64,000 bases of DNA from Amphibacillus jilinensis Y1 (GTDB lineage: Bacteria; Bacillota; Bacilli; Bacillales; Amphibacillaceae): positions 44,401 to 108,400 of the forward strand of contig NZ_JH976434.1 of assembly GCF_000306965.1 (NCBI RefSeq), given 5' to 3'. The notes beneath the pieces were generated by a model, which searched no databases, was not told where the DNA came from, and saw only the letters and a list, made by a program, of their open reading frames with translations. The position numbers were made by a program, and so were the translations under genes. Of the stretch, positions 1-8,455 are shown piece after piece (positions within the stretch are counted from its first letter, which is position 1; each line of letters opens with the position of its first letter).

Positions 1-407
1 TCCCAGCGAATACGAATGAACGGGGTTCGCTGAGTCGCAAATACAGCTTTCATTGTATGATGCGAAATACCATTATCGATTTGGCGTAAATTAAACCAAA
101 TATCATTGCGATCAACGCGCATCATCACCTGTCTGGCTACTGGTGTAATATAGGCTGTCGTATCCGTTACATAGCCATCAAATAACGCAAGAAGGTCTAT
201 CACTTGCTCGGCATACGCACTTATTGTGTTCTCTGACGCTGCTATCTTCTCTTCCCACGCGTCAATGGCTTCGCCTTCATTGCTTTTTATGTAAACTTTC
301 AGTTGGCGAAGGGACGTTTCCATCGTTTGGAGCGCATGGTGATAAGCATTTAATTGTTCGACAATATCATCTAAAATGCCGTAATTAATTTTTAAATCAC
401 GGATCAT
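1..407 (-). CDS. LXG-like T7SS effector, N-terminal part (runs off the window)
   Basis: An open frame starts at the ATG at 407-405 and runs without a stop to the left edge, so only about 135 N-terminal residues are visible. It begins MIRDLKINYGILDD and is predicted to be almost wholly helical, as in the N-terminal secretion domains of LXG-type toxins such as Bacillus YwqJ. The start overlaps the stop of the preceding gene as ATGA, so translation is coupled. Inference: the polymorphic toxin of this operon, with its toxic domain and immunity gene beyond the window. No catalytic domain can be seen, so the activity is unknown. Confidence 0.6.
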   Translation of the reverse strand, partial: MIRDLKINYGILDDIVEQLNAYHHALQTMETSLRQLKVYIKSNEGEAIDAWEEKIAASENTISAYAEQVIDLLALFDGYVTDTTAYITPVARQVMMRVDRNDIWFNLRQIDNGISHHTMKAVFATQRTPFIRIRW

Positions 408-712
408 CTTTTGCCACCTTGCATGGCCTGACTAAGCGCTTCATCTTGCTCTTGCATCTTTGTTAAAATGCTTTCACCACATGCATGTAAGTTCGTGAGT
501 TTGTCGAGTAAATCCGACTTTACATCATCACGCATATTCGTCAAGAGCTCACTGGCTTTACTGGCAAAATCAGATTGAAAATCATCTAATTGATCCCGCG
601 TTTGGGTACGAAATGTCATCGTATAACTTTCAAATTCTTCCATACTTGCCTTTAAATTATTTAGAATTATTGCTAATCGGGACGTATCTAATTGAATTTT
701 TCCATTTGCCAC
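404..712 (-). CDS. Small helical T7SS-associated protein, YwqI/DUF5344-like
   Basis: A 102-residue all-helical protein with heptad-like spacing and no signal peptide or membrane segment. Size and position (just before an LXG-like effector) match the small WXG100-like partner proteins, YwqI/DUF5344 type, that pair with LXG toxins for secretion through the type VII system. It starts at a GTG after an AAAGGTG ribosome binding site. Its TGA stop overlaps the next gene's ATG. Family membership is judged from size, composition and context and was not searched. Confidence 0.55.
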   Translation of the reverse strand: MANGKIQLDTSRLAIILNNLKASMEEFESYTMTFRTQTRDQLDDFQSDFASKASELLTNMRDDVKSDLLDKLTNLHACGESILTKMQEQDEALSQAMQGGKR

Positions 713-773
713 GCCTCATCACACCTTTCCTGTTACAGACATCCCATCCTTTTTATCTCACATCACCGCAAGC

Positions 774-998
774 TTATTTAAAATGAACGTCCGACACATA
801 CGTTTTAAGCGCCTCTATCTCCTTAACCATCTCGGCGACAATCTCCTCCATCTCTTCTTGCACGGAGGCATTCTCTAAATCCATATCTGCGTAGTTTTTC
901 TCAATGGCCCGTTGTACCTTATCTAAATGATTAAGAACACCACTCGAAAAGCCCGATCCATTCACAACTTTATGGCAAAAACTTGCATCATATACCAT
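774..998 (-). CDS. Small helical T7SS-associated protein
   Basis: A 74-residue, acidic, coiled-coil-like protein (dense E/M/V pattern in residues 35-65) with a strong ribosome binding site (AGGATGAGGG) just upstream. It lies second in a four-gene minus-strand operon and resembles the small helical partners (YwqH/DUF5082 or WXG100-like) found in LXG toxin operons, though it is shorter than YwqH. There is no W-x-G turn. The role as a targeting or chaperone partner is inferred from the neighbours. Confidence 0.5.
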   Translation of the reverse strand: MVYDASFCHKVVNGSGFSSGVLNHLDKVQRAIEKNYADMDLENASVQEEMEEIVAEMVKEIEALKTYVSDVHFK

Positions 999-1016
999 GT
1001 GTCCCTCATCCTATCA

Positions 1017-1709
1017 TTAATCTTTAGTCAATTCTGTTTGTAGCTGTGTCATAGCCTTAGGAGAAAATTCAAGGGAGGTCATCCCTCTATTTAGCATTAA
1101 TTCTCGCTTCATCATCAGTTCAAAAGCTAATTCACTTTCATCTTTATACCCGCGCTGGATCACTTTTTTGATCAACGGTGCCGTGAAGTGCACATGGGCG
1201 TTTGCTTTCACTTCCCCCACCGGATAGACGACACCTTTATAAGGGAAGTACGTCATATAGCCTTTTGGCGCAATAAAGCGTCCTGTAATGACAAGTAACG
1301 TGGGAGAATCTGTTTTCTCGCTCGGCTTAAAGTAGAGAGGATCTAATTCGACAACAGAACCTAACGGCAACACCTCTCTTACTATGTCTAACGTTACCGC
1401 AAGATACCTGGCATAATGTTCACTATTAAAGGACACGGAAGCTTGTTTGAATCGCACTGTATGGTGGTCACCTTCTCTTTCATAGACAAGCTCATCACCG
1501 GCATGAGCGAGCGTCAATGAGACCCTTTCCTTCCGATATGCACGATATAACTGTGTCACTAGCTGTGGATCACTAATAAAAACGTCCTGTAGCGCCACTA
1601 ACATTCCTTTTTCTTCGTCACTTCCATGTTGTCCTAACGGGAGAACCAACTGCTCGACAGCGTCTGTTAACAATGCTTTTAGTTGAAAATCGCGATTGAT
1701 GTTCATCAT
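1017..1709 (-). CDS. Uncharacterised first gene of the T7SS effector operon
   Basis: A soluble protein of 230 residues with no signal peptide or membrane segment. Residues 1-60 look helical; the rest is mixed alpha/beta with a Pro/Tyr/Val-rich stretch around residues 150-175. It stands first in the minus-strand operon that continues into the small helical proteins and the LXG-like effector. Proteins of about this size in Listeria and Bacillus ESX/LXG loci (DUF5081 and similar) are possible relatives, but I do not recognise it firmly. An accessory or chaperone role is a guess from position. Confidence 0.5.
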   Translation of the reverse strand: MMNINRDFQLKALLTDAVEQLVLPLGQHGSDEEKGMLVALQDVFISDPQLVTQLYRAYRKERVSLTLAHAGDELVYEREGDHHTVRFKQASVSFNSEHYARYLAVTLDIVREVLPLGSVVELDPLYFKPSEKTDSPTLLVITGRFIAPKGYMTYFPYKGVVYPVGEVKANAHVHFTAPLIKKVIQRGYKDESELAFELMMKRELMLNRGMTSLEFSPKAMTQLQTELTKD

Positions 1710-1924
1710 GTATGGTGCCTACTTTCTTTTATCATCTATCATTTAAGCTATTAGCCGTTCGCATTTAATAGTAAGGTCTTTCCTTATTATCTAGAAATTA
1801 ATACCACTATTAAACATCTTCTTCATATTAAGAAAAATCTTCCTTTAGGTAAATAAGGCGATAGACATATTTCTACTAAAAATTGATTAAGATTGTAGAG
1901 AAACAGGGATAAAGATTCAGGTCC

Positions 1925-2077
1925 ATTGGTCGGTTCTATCGCGTGAGGATCGTCAATATCGAACAAGATTTACAGTCTTCGATCGCTTACGCTGGTGGAA
2001 ATAACCTAATGTCGATTCGTAATGTTGATTATGTAGTCGTAAAAAATTCAATTTTTAACGGTGATAAAGTTTATTAA
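1925..2077 (+). pseudogene. C-terminal remnant of a right-handed beta-helix protein
   Basis: A 50-codon plus-strand frame ends at TAA 2075-2077 and has no start codon. The residues show the turn-rich beta-helix style of pectate-lyase-like proteins ([20 protein letters not shown], then a short tail). An upstream stretch in another frame ends in a stop, which suggests a frameshift. A strong plus-strand terminator follows at 2171-2218, as expected after a once-real gene. The family call rests on composition only. Confidence 0.4.
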
Positions 2078-2170
2078 TGATGATAAATGAATGACATGAG
2101 CAAATCCTTATCAAATGAACTTCCTGTAAATCGGCATTTATGGAATATTACACCTTGATAAACAACAAAC

Positions 2171-2218
2171 AAACCTACAAGTTAGATTGGTAGTCATCTA
2201 ATTTGTAGGTTTATTTTG
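2171..2218 (+). terminator. Rho-independent terminator
   Basis: Inverted arms of 17 nt (AAACCTACAAGTTAGAT and ATCTAATTTGTAGGTTT) around a short loop, followed by ATTTT. It lies downstream of the beta-helix remnant and is its likely original terminator. Confidence 0.75.
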
Positions 2219-2223
2219 GTTCG

Positions 2224-2511
2224 ATAAAACGAGCCTGCAATCATTAAGCGGAGGGCTACAAGATTTAGGTCATGCAGACGTTGCCACAGGATGTGGCGGT
2301 TTTAGACTGTAATCTTTCTTAAAGATATGTCTAAGATCTTACCCACTCACTAAGGAACACAAGCTAACGTCTTCGCGTCCTGCGAAACGCTTGTGTGACC
2401 AATATCCTGTTGGCTCGAGTAAATCAGAACATTAGCGCCCGTTATCACCCACCTAAATAAAGTTGCTCTACATTTTGAGATGGGTGGTTTACGGACGGTT
2501 ATCTGCAATCC
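2224..2511 (+). repeat. Intergenic repeat, long form (copy 1)
   Basis: It opens with ATAAAACGAGCCTGCAATCA and closes with GGACGGTTATCTGCAAT, the shared ends of a family with about 16 copies here. The long form carries about 130 extra bases near its start, including a small GCCACA...TGTGGC hairpin and a nested CACAAGC...GCTTGTG hairpin. The common imperfect stem CCACCTAAATA / ATTTTGAGATGGGTGG lies near the end. It sits between the decayed beta-helix gene and the 3' end of gbsB. Confidence 0.8.
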
Positions 2512-2532
2512 ATTCAAAAAACGTTCGCTAAT

Positions 2533-3741
2533 TTACACTGTTTTTGGCGTTAGGTTAAAGCAACGCTCGTAAATCCACACATAATCTTTTACCGTTAAAT
2601 CTCGCGGGTTACCAACAGTTTGAGGATCTTTCATAGCTTCTTTAGCAAGACGTTCTATCATCTCTGATGATACTCCTTGTTCCTCTAAGGTCGGTACATC
2701 AAGATCTTCTACCAATCGATAAACTTCATTGACTGATGCTTTTGCTGCTTCTTCAGTCGTCATATTAAACGTATCTACACCGAGTGCTTGAGCAATGCGC
2801 GCAAATTTATCAGGATGTCCTTTCCAATTGTATTCCATTACAGGCCCCATCATAGCTGCTACGGCTTGTCCGTGTGCAACTGGGATAATTCCACCGAGCG
2901 TTTGTGACATAGCATGTGCGGCTCCAGCAGAGGCACTCCCATAAGATAAACCCGCTAACATTGCAGCTTGTGCCATTCCATAACGCGCTTCAATATCACC
3001 ACTATCTGCATAAGCACGACGAATATATTTTGCTACATACTCAATGGCTAGCAATGCTACCGCATCGGTCACAGGTTGAGCAAAATGCATCGTGTAGCAT
3101 TCGATTGCATGTGCAAGGGCATCAATGCCTGTCATTGCTGTTACATGTGGTGGCATAGTCACATGTAATTCTGGATCAAGAATGGTTAAATGCGCTGCGA
3201 TGAGCGGCCCTCCTGTATTAAATTTAAATTCTCGTTCTTCATCAGTAATAACTGCCCATTGTGTGACTTCAGAACCTGTTCCTGCAGTCGTTGGAATAGT
3301 CGTTAACGGTGGAATACGATGTTCTAAAGGTTTTTTGCCTTCTGCTGCTTCATAATCCAATACACTGCCCTCATGTTTTACTTCTACTCCAATCGCTTTG
3401 GCAGTATCCATCGAACTCCCACCGCCAACGGCTACTAACCCGTCACAACTCTCTTTTTCATAAAGGCTTGAACCTTCTGCAATTAATGCAGTTGCTGGAT
3501 TAGGTTGCACTTTATTGAATACAACAACAGCTAAACCTGCTTCTTTCAAGTGATTTTCAACAGGTGCAGTTACACCAGCTTGATAGATACCTGGGTCTGT
3601 CACTAATAACACCTTGGTAACCCCTAACCGTTTTACTTCTTCTCCGATGTATTGGATTGAACCAATCCCGTGTTTGATTACCGTTGGCACCTCAAAAGTA
3701 TGGAATGTGTGCATATGTTCTAATTTCATGTTTAAACTCAT
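2533..3741 (-). CDS. gbsB: Choline dehydrogenase, type III (iron-dependent) alcohol dehydrogenase
   Basis: This enzyme oxidises choline to glycine betaine aldehyde with NAD in the cytosol, the first step of osmoprotectant synthesis. The 402-residue protein is a type III alcohol dehydrogenase. It has the cofactor motif GGGSSMDTAK, the TTAGTGSEVT motif, and metal-binding Asp/His residues around DALAHAIECY and SAGAAHAMS...VAHGQA. It lies 31 bp downstream of gbsA on the same strand, as in the Bacillus gbsAB operon, and starts at the ATG after an AGGAGGT site. The neighbouring GbsR gene makes the assignment strong. Confidence 0.93.
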   Translation of the reverse strand: MSLNMKLEHMHTFHTFEVPTVIKHGIGSIQYIGEEVKRLGVTKVLLVTDPGIYQAGVTAPVENHLKEAGLAVVVFNKVQPNPATALIAEGSSLYEKESCDGLVAVGGGSSMDTAKAIGVEVKHEGSVLDYEAAEGKKPLEHRIPPLTTIPTTAGTGSEVTQWAVITDEEREFKFNTGGPLIAAHLTILDPELHVTMPPHVTAMTGIDALAHAIECYTMHFAQPVTDAVALLAIEYVAKYIRRAYADSGDIEARYGMAQAAMLAGLSYGSASAGAAHAMSQTLGGIIPVAHGQAVAAMMGPVMEYNWKGHPDKFARIAQALGVDTFNMTTEEAAKASVNEVYRLVEDLDVPTLEEQGVSSEMIERLAKEAMKDPQTVGNPRDLTVKDYVWIYERCFNLTPKTV

Positions 3742-3772
3742 AATATAATACCTCCTAAATTTATAAATATAT

Positions 3773-5242
3773 TTAAAACCAGTTCAATGGTTCTGGCTTA
3801 AGATTTTGAAAGATATGTTTTGTCTCAGTATATTCTTCTATGCCTAGTCTTCCTAATTCACGGCCAATGCCGGACTGTTTAAAGCCACCCCAAGGTGCAT
3901 GTGGGAAGTACAAGTTAAATTCATTAATCCATACTGTTCCCATACGCATTTTAGCGACACAACGCTCAGCTTTAGCAATATCATTTGTCCAGACTCCACC
4001 AGCAAGGCCATAGATCGAATCATTTGCTAGTTTAATAGCTTCTTGTTCTGTTTGAAACTTTTCAACTGTAATAACCGGTCCAAATCCTTCATCTTGGACG
4101 ACCTTCATATCTGTTGTACAATCCGTTAAAACCGTTGGTAAGTAAAAGAAACCATCCTGTAGTTCTGGATCTTGTGGACGTCCACCACCAATAGCTACAG
4201 TAGCACCTTCTTGCTTACCTGCTTCTACATACTTTTCAACTTTAGCAAGGTGTTCAGCCGAAATAAGTGGACCCATTTGTGTTTTGTTATCAAAGCCACT
4301 ACCAAGTTTGATCTTGCTAACACGTGCTACTAATGCTCTTACAAAGTCATCGTGGATACTTTCTTCTAAGATAAGTCGTGTTCCAGCTGAGCATATTTGT
4401 CCAGCGTGGAAAAACACAGCATTCAGTGCTTGGTCAACAGCTGTTTCTAGATCAGCATCTGCAAAAATCACATTTGGATTCTTACCACCTAGTTCTAGAG
4501 CAAGCTTCTTAACGTTACTGCTAGCTGCTTGCATAATCTTCTTTCCCGTTGCAATTCCACCGGTAAAAGAAATAAGGTCTACATCACTATTAACTGAAAG
4601 CTCTGCGCCAACTGTATCACCTGCACCAAGAACAAGGTTAGCCACACCTTTAGGGATGCCAGCTTCTTCTATTAATTCAAAAACTTTCACCGATGTAAGT
4701 GGTGTAATCTCACTAGGCTTCATAATTAACGTATTCCCCGTTGCTAAAGCTGGAGCCAATTTCCATGATGCTTGGAGTAATGGATAATTCCATGGCGTAA
4801 TTTGACCACAGACGCCAACCGGTTCGTGAACCACTTTACTAATCGAATCAGGAATTGGGGAATCAATGATTTCTCCACCATTTTTATCAGCTAGTTCAGC
4901 ATAATAGCGAAAGACACCAGCGATATCATCCATATCACCACGGCTTTCTTCCACGGTTTTCCCTGTATCTAATGATTCAAGTTCAGCCAGTTCTTCTTTA
5001 TCTCTTTCAATTAGTTCAGCAATCTTTCTGATGAATTGTCCACGTTCAATTGCCGGTGTGGACGCCCATTCTCCACTATCAAATGCTTCTCTTGCCGCAG
5101 CAATCGCTAATTTAGCGTCAGTTTCATTGCCCTCAGTAGCAGTCGCAATCACGTCTTGATTAAAAGGATTAATGATGTCTCTTGTCTCGCCAGACACTGC
5201 ATTTACCCATGCCCCATTAATGTACTGTCTTAAAAAACGCAT
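3773..5242 (-). CDS. gbsA: Betaine aldehyde dehydrogenase
   Basis: It oxidises betaine aldehyde to glycine betaine. The protein has about 489 residues and the aldehyde dehydrogenase fold: Rossmann motif FTGGIATGKK, the general-base Glu in LELGGKNP, the catalytic Cys in HAGQICSAGTR, and WGGFKQSGIGRELG near the end. I prefer the ATG at 5242 because GGAG stands 8 nt upstream of it, whereas the in-frame GTG at 5251 has no spaced site. First gene of a gbsA-gbsB operon with a sigma-A promoter and candidate GbsR operators upstream. Confidence 0.95.
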   Translation of the reverse strand: MRFLRQYINGAWVNAVSGETRDIINPFNQDVIATATEGNETDAKLAIAAAREAFDSGEWASTPAIERGQFIRKIAELIERDKEELAELESLDTGKTVEESRGDMDDIAGVFRYYAELADKNGGEIIDSPIPDSISKVVHEPVGVCGQITPWNYPLLQASWKLAPALATGNTLIMKPSEITPLTSVKVFELIEEAGIPKGVANLVLGAGDTVGAELSVNSDVDLISFTGGIATGKKIMQAASSNVKKLALELGGKNPNVIFADADLETAVDQALNAVFFHAGQICSAGTRLILEESIHDDFVRALVARVSKIKLGSGFDNKTQMGPLISAEHLAKVEKYVEAGKQEGATVAIGGGRPQDPELQDGFFYLPTVLTDCTTDMKVVQDEGFGPVITVEKFQTEQEAIKLANDSIYGLAGGVWTNDIAKAERCVAKMRMGTVWINEFNLYFPHAPWGGFKQSGIGRELGRLGIEEYTETKHIFQNLKPEPLNWF

Positions 5243-5276
5243 ATTATTCACTCCATTCTAAATTAATATTTGTTTT

Positions 5277-5294
5277 GTTAAATTTATATTTAAC
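5277..5294. promoter_or_regulatory. Perfect palindrome in the gbsA leader, candidate GbsR operator
   Basis: GTTAAATTTATATTTAAC is a perfect inverted repeat (7-bp arms, 4-bp spacer). It lies between the gbsA -10 region and its start codon. In Bacillus subtilis GbsR blocks gbsAB transcription from a site downstream of the promoter, so the position fits a roadblock operator. Binding is inferred. Confidence 0.5.
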
Positions 5295-5307
5295 GTTCTT
5301 AACAAAA

Positions 5308-5339
5308 TTAATGTTAACATGTGTTTTATTTGTTGTCAA
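5308..5339 (-). promoter_or_regulatory. gbsA promoter
   Basis: On the minus strand, TTGACA (5339-5334), a 17-bp spacer and TAACAT (5316-5311). The -10 lies inside GTTAACATTAA, an 11-base string also present at the gbsR promoter, which suggests a shared regulator or autoregulation. Confidence 0.65.
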
Positions 5340-5342
5340 AGT

Positions 5343-5501
5343 ATAAAACAAACCTTCAATCCGTGGGCGATCTTGTCCTTTACTCACTGATGGTTAGCCA
5401 GTGGGAATCAGGACATTAGTTTCCGTTAGCTCCCGCCTAAATAGATGATCACTGTCTATATTTTGTGATAGGCGGTTTACGGACGGTTATCTATAATAAA
5501 A
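5343..5501 (+). repeat. Intergenic repeat (copy 2)
   Basis: ATAAAACAAACCTTCAATCC at the start and ACGGTTATCTATAATAAA at the end. The internal imperfect stem pairs TCCGTTAGCTCCCGCCTAAA with TAGGCGGTTTACGGACGG. It lies between the divergent gbsA and gbsR promoters, lengthening the shared control region. Confidence 0.8.
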
Positions 5502-5606
5502 TTTCCACATGCTGAACCAAAAGATTTAAAAAGATTTAAATGCCCAAACTTTGCATCGTTAACGCCATCAAACGGAATTTATCATAACAAACGACACTTT
5601 TGATAG

Positions 5607-5637
5607 TTGACATATGATTTATAGACGTTAACATTAA
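5607..5637 (+). promoter_or_regulatory. gbsR promoter
   Basis: TTGACA (5607-5612), a 16-bp spacer and TAACAT (5629-5634). The -10 is embedded in GTTAACATTAA (5627-5637), identical to the string over the gbsA -10. Confidence 0.6.
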
Positions 5638-5691
5638 AAATATAAAATGTATTTTAAAAATATTGAACTAATTTTAGAGAAGGTGCAGACA

Positions 5692-6237
5692 ATGACTAAC
5701 GAACAACAGCATACCGCCAAAATGAAGATTGAAGAAGCGAAAGATAAGGTGATTGGATCAATTGCAGAGACAATGGACCTTTATGGTGTCACACCTTCTG
5801 CTGGTAATTTGTATGCAACGATGTACTTTAAAGAACAAATGACATTAGATGAAATGCGTGAAGAGTTAGAAATGAGTAAGCCAAGTATGAGTACCAGCGT
5901 ACGTAAGCTTCAAGAAATTGAGATGGTCAAGAAAAAATATATACGTGGAAGCAGAAAACATACTTATGCAGCTGAGAAAAATTTTTTCAACTCTTTTATG
6001 GCATTCTATTGTCAAATGTGGGACAGAGAAGTAAAAATGAACATGGATGCCATTAAAGAAGCTCAGTCACTATTAAGTGATGTTGAGCAAGATGGAACTG
6101 CCAATGCCACAGACATAGATCACGCTCGTGAAGTTTATAAGCAATTAGAAGAATCAAAAACATACTACCATTGGCTAGCGGATTTAGTAGCAAGCATAAG
6201 AAGTGAAGAGATTTTTTCATTTTTACCTAAAAAATAA
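5692..6237 (+). CDS. gbsR: GbsR, choline-sensing repressor
   Basis: A 181-residue MarR/ArsR-like winged-helix regulator. ETMDLYGVTPSAGNLYATMY, a helix-turn-helix with MTLDEMREELEMSKPSMSTS, and a C-terminal dimerisation helix with LEESKTYYHWL are close in pattern to Bacillus GbsR, which represses choline uptake and gbsAB until choline binds. I start it at ATG 5692, preceded by GAGAAGGTG; the frame also contains an upstream ATG at 5647 without a good site. It diverges from gbsAB, unlike B. subtilis, where gbsR lies upstream in the same direction. A terminator follows. Confidence 0.92.
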   Translation: MTNEQQHTAKMKIEEAKDKVIGSIAETMDLYGVTPSAGNLYATMYFKEQMTLDEMREELEMSKPSMSTSVRKLQEIEMVKKKYIRGSRKHTYAAEKNFFNSFMAFYCQMWDREVKMNMDAIKEAQSLLSDVEQDGTANATDIDHAREVYKQLEESKTYYHWLADLVASIRSEEIFSFLPKK

Positions 6238-6266
6238 TGACTACTCAATGTCATTATTTAAAAAAC

Positions 6267-6303
6267 ACTCTGTAAAAGGGCAACCTATTACGGAGTATTT
6301 TTT
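6267..6303 (+). terminator. gbsR terminator
   Basis: Arms ACTCTGTAA / TTACGGAGT, then ATTTTTT, about 30 bp after the gbsR stop. Confidence 0.7.
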
Positions 6304-6386
6304 AAAAAACTATATTAAATAAGTTAATTATTAATAAAACGTTTTTAACGCTTTAAATATATTGTAAAAGTAAGGAGATGGAAAAA

Positions 6387-7247
6387 TTGAAAGGAATAAC
6401 AAAGGGGTTTATTATTTTATTTGTATTATTACTAACCGCATGCGGAGGTGAAAATGCCGAAGAGGAAGGTGATGATGATACAATAAGCATCTCGCAAATT
6501 GAGTGGTCTGAGAATATAGCGGTCACAAACATGTGGAAATATATCCTTGAAGAAAAAGGCTATCACGTTGAATTAACACTATTAGATATGGGAACCACCA
6601 TGAGTGCATTAGCAAATGATGAATTAGATGTTAATTTAGAAATTTGGCTACCCGTTCAAGATAGAAATTACTTAGAACAATATGGTGACGACATTCATTT
6701 TTCTGATGAAACATGGTTTGACAACGCACGAGTAGGACTAGCTGTGCCTTCCTACCTTGAAGAGATAAATAGTATCGAAGATCTTAAGGAATATCAAGAA
6801 TTATTTGAAGCGGAAATAACCGGCTTTGATCCTGGTGCAGGTACAATGGAAATAACTGAGGAGCTTATCGAAACATACGGTCTTGATTATGAATTAATTT
6901 CCAGTTCTGAGCCTGCGATGTTAGCAGCGATCGGTCAAGCTATAGAAAATGAACAAGCAATTGTTGCTCCGCTTTGGACACCGCATTGGATTTTTTCTGA
7001 ACTAGATCTGAAATTTCTAGAGGATCCGGAAAACGTTTATGGTGGAACTGAAAAAATACATCACGCCACTCGCTCTCAATTTGAAGATGATTATCCAGAA
7101 GTCGCACAATGGTTTGAAAATTGGAAAATGGATGATGAGCAAATTGGCGAGCTAATTAACCATACCGAAAATACTGATGATCCGTATGATGGTGCTGTAG
7201 AATGGGTAGACAATAATAGAGATATTATTGAAGAGTGGATTGACTAA
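6387..7247 (+). CDS. Orphan glycine betaine/choline-type substrate-binding lipoprotein (OpuAC/ProX family)
   Basis: A secreted lipoprotein: hydrophobic leader ILFVLLLTAC with the lipobox Cys, then an acidic linker and a periplasmic-binding fold of the OpuAC type (PF04069). Aromatic residues able to cage a quaternary amine are present (WSENIAVTNMWK, IWLPVQDRNY, PLWTPHWIF). The preferred start is TTG 6387, 9 nt after AAGGAG; ATG 6378 directly abuts that site. There is no permease or ATPase gene nearby, so it must serve a transporter encoded elsewhere. Its position beside gbsR suggests choline or betaine as substrate and GbsR control. Acidic composition suits a halophile. Confidence 0.8.
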   Translation: MKGITKGFIILFVLLLTACGGENAEEEGDDDTISISQIEWSENIAVTNMWKYILEEKGYHVELTLLDMGTTMSALANDELDVNLEIWLPVQDRNYLEQYGDDIHFSDETWFDNARVGLAVPSYLEEINSIEDLKEYQELFEAEITGFDPGAGTMEITEELIETYGLDYELISSSEPAMLAAIGQAIENEQAIVAPLWTPHWIFSELDLKFLEDPENVYGGTEKIHHATRSQFEDDYPEVAQWFENWKMDDEQIGELINHTENTDDPYDGAVEWVDNNRDIIEEWID

Positions 7248-7250
7248 TTA

Positions 7251-7498
7251 ATAAAACGAACCTGCAATCATTAAGTGGAGGGCTACAAGATGTAGGTCAT
7301 CCAGACGTTGCCACAGGACGTGGCGGTTTTAGTCTGTAACCCTTCTTAAAGATGTGGTGGTTTTAGTCTACGATCTTGCCCACTCACTAAGGAACACAAC
7401 CTATCGTCTTCGCGCCCTGCGAAAACGTTTGTGTGACCAACACCCTGTTGTGACCCGAGTAAATCAGGATATTAGCGCCACCCGTTATCTGTAATAAA
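7251..7498 (+). repeat. Intergenic repeat, long form lacking the terminal stem (copy 3)
   Basis: It starts ATAAAACGAACCTGCAATCA four bases after a stop codon and ends CCCGTTATCTGTAATAAAT. It shares the extra GCCACA...GTGGC block and the CTTCGCGCCCTGCGAA hairpin with copy 1. The stem region between the TTAGCG and TTATCTG blocks is deleted. Confidence 0.75.
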
Positions 7499-7528
7499 TA
7501 TCTTTTCATAATATGCTGAACAAAACAT

Positions 7529-7575
7529 GTGATATAACCGTAACAGCTTATGATCTTCGGTTATATCACTTTTTA
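7529..7575 (+). terminator. Terminator after the binding-protein gene
   Basis: Perfect 12-bp arms GTGATATAACCG / CGGTTATATCAC, then TTTTTAAG. It lies beyond repeat copy 3, so the repeat is probably transcribed as part of the 3' untranslated region. Confidence 0.8.
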
Positions 7576-7701
7576 AGTTAAACAACAAAACATTTTAAAT
7601 ACACACCATTACCCGGGAAATATTTGGTGCGTTTTAATATCAACAGATGGCCAAAAGATGGCTCGTTCTCGTCGTGTTTAACGCGCTTTTTATTGTCTAC
7701 A

Positions 7702-8454
7702 TTATTTTTTATAAGCAGCAACAGCAATAAAACCTAAGCTGTCTTTATTTTTTCTAAAAAAGCGATACATTTTTTTAAAATAGGGATAATTGTCTTTTTT
7801 AAATGCATTTCGGATGATTTTTAATGTTCTAAATATCCCTTCATCTCTGATCATTCCGATGGGTCTTAACAGCGACATCGGCCCAGTTAACGTATCTAAT
7901 TGGTCAAATCCAGTCGTTTCAAACAATTCTGTCCACCCAAATTTATCATATGGGTTTGCCGGTACGTGGATCGCTTGTTGTAAATCTTTTATGATTTCGT
8001 TCGATCTACCCTCTGCTAAATAAACATCATGAGTAAGTAAGATGCCACCTGGCTTCAATACACGATAATACTCTGATAAGGCTTTTTGTTTTTGCTTATC
8101 GCCAAGCATGGTGAGCATCGCTTCATTAATGACGATATCAAAGGATTGATCAGGATAAGAAAGATTAAGGGCATTGCCTCGTTCAACTTGGATCGATTTC
8201 GTTAAACCAGCGGCACTAACACGTTGCTTCGCTATCTCGACAACTGTTGGGTCGAGGTCGACAGCGGTAATCGAGCAGCCGGTTTTCTTAACTAATGCAA
8301 TGGCATTGGTACACTGATTACAAGCAACTTCTAATATATTTTTTTCTGGGTTGATTTCGACGTGGCCAAACAACCAATTAGTCGCCTGTTTACCACCAGG
8401 GCGTAAACGGGTTTTACCTAATCGCGCTAAAAAAGAATGCCCCGCTTCCGTCAC
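7702..8454 (-). CDS. Class I SAM-dependent methyltransferase
   Basis: About 250 residues with methyltransferase motif I LEVACNQCTNA (a variant of the usual E/DxGxGxG), motif II acidic AVDLDPTVVE, and LKPGGILLTHDVYL. The substrate cannot be read from sequence. I start it at GTG 8454, which follows the cupin stop by one base and has GGAAGG 8 nt upstream; GTG 8463 would overlap the cupin gene but abuts that site. It is translationally linked to the cupin gene, and both probably share the Fur-box promoter at 9181-9195. Unusual: the first glycine of motif I is replaced by Ala-Cys. Confidence 0.8.
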   Translation of the reverse strand: MTEAGHSFLARLGKTRLRPGGKQATNWLFGHVEINPEKNILEVACNQCTNAIALVKKTGCSITAVDLDPTVVEIAKQRVSAAGLTKSIQVERGNALNLSYPDQSFDIVINEAMLTMLGDKQKQKALSEYYRVLKPGGILLTHDVYLAEGRSNEIIKDLQQAIHVPANPYDKFGWTELFETTGFDQLDTLTGPMSLLRPIGMIRDEGIFRTLKIIRNAFKKDNYPYFKKMYRFFRKNKDSLGFIAVAAYKK

Positions 8455-8455
8455 T

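Noticed and set aside
2916-3503. Plus-strand frames across gbsB
   Set aside because: Shadows of the gbsB coding sequence, with composition typical of antisense frames.
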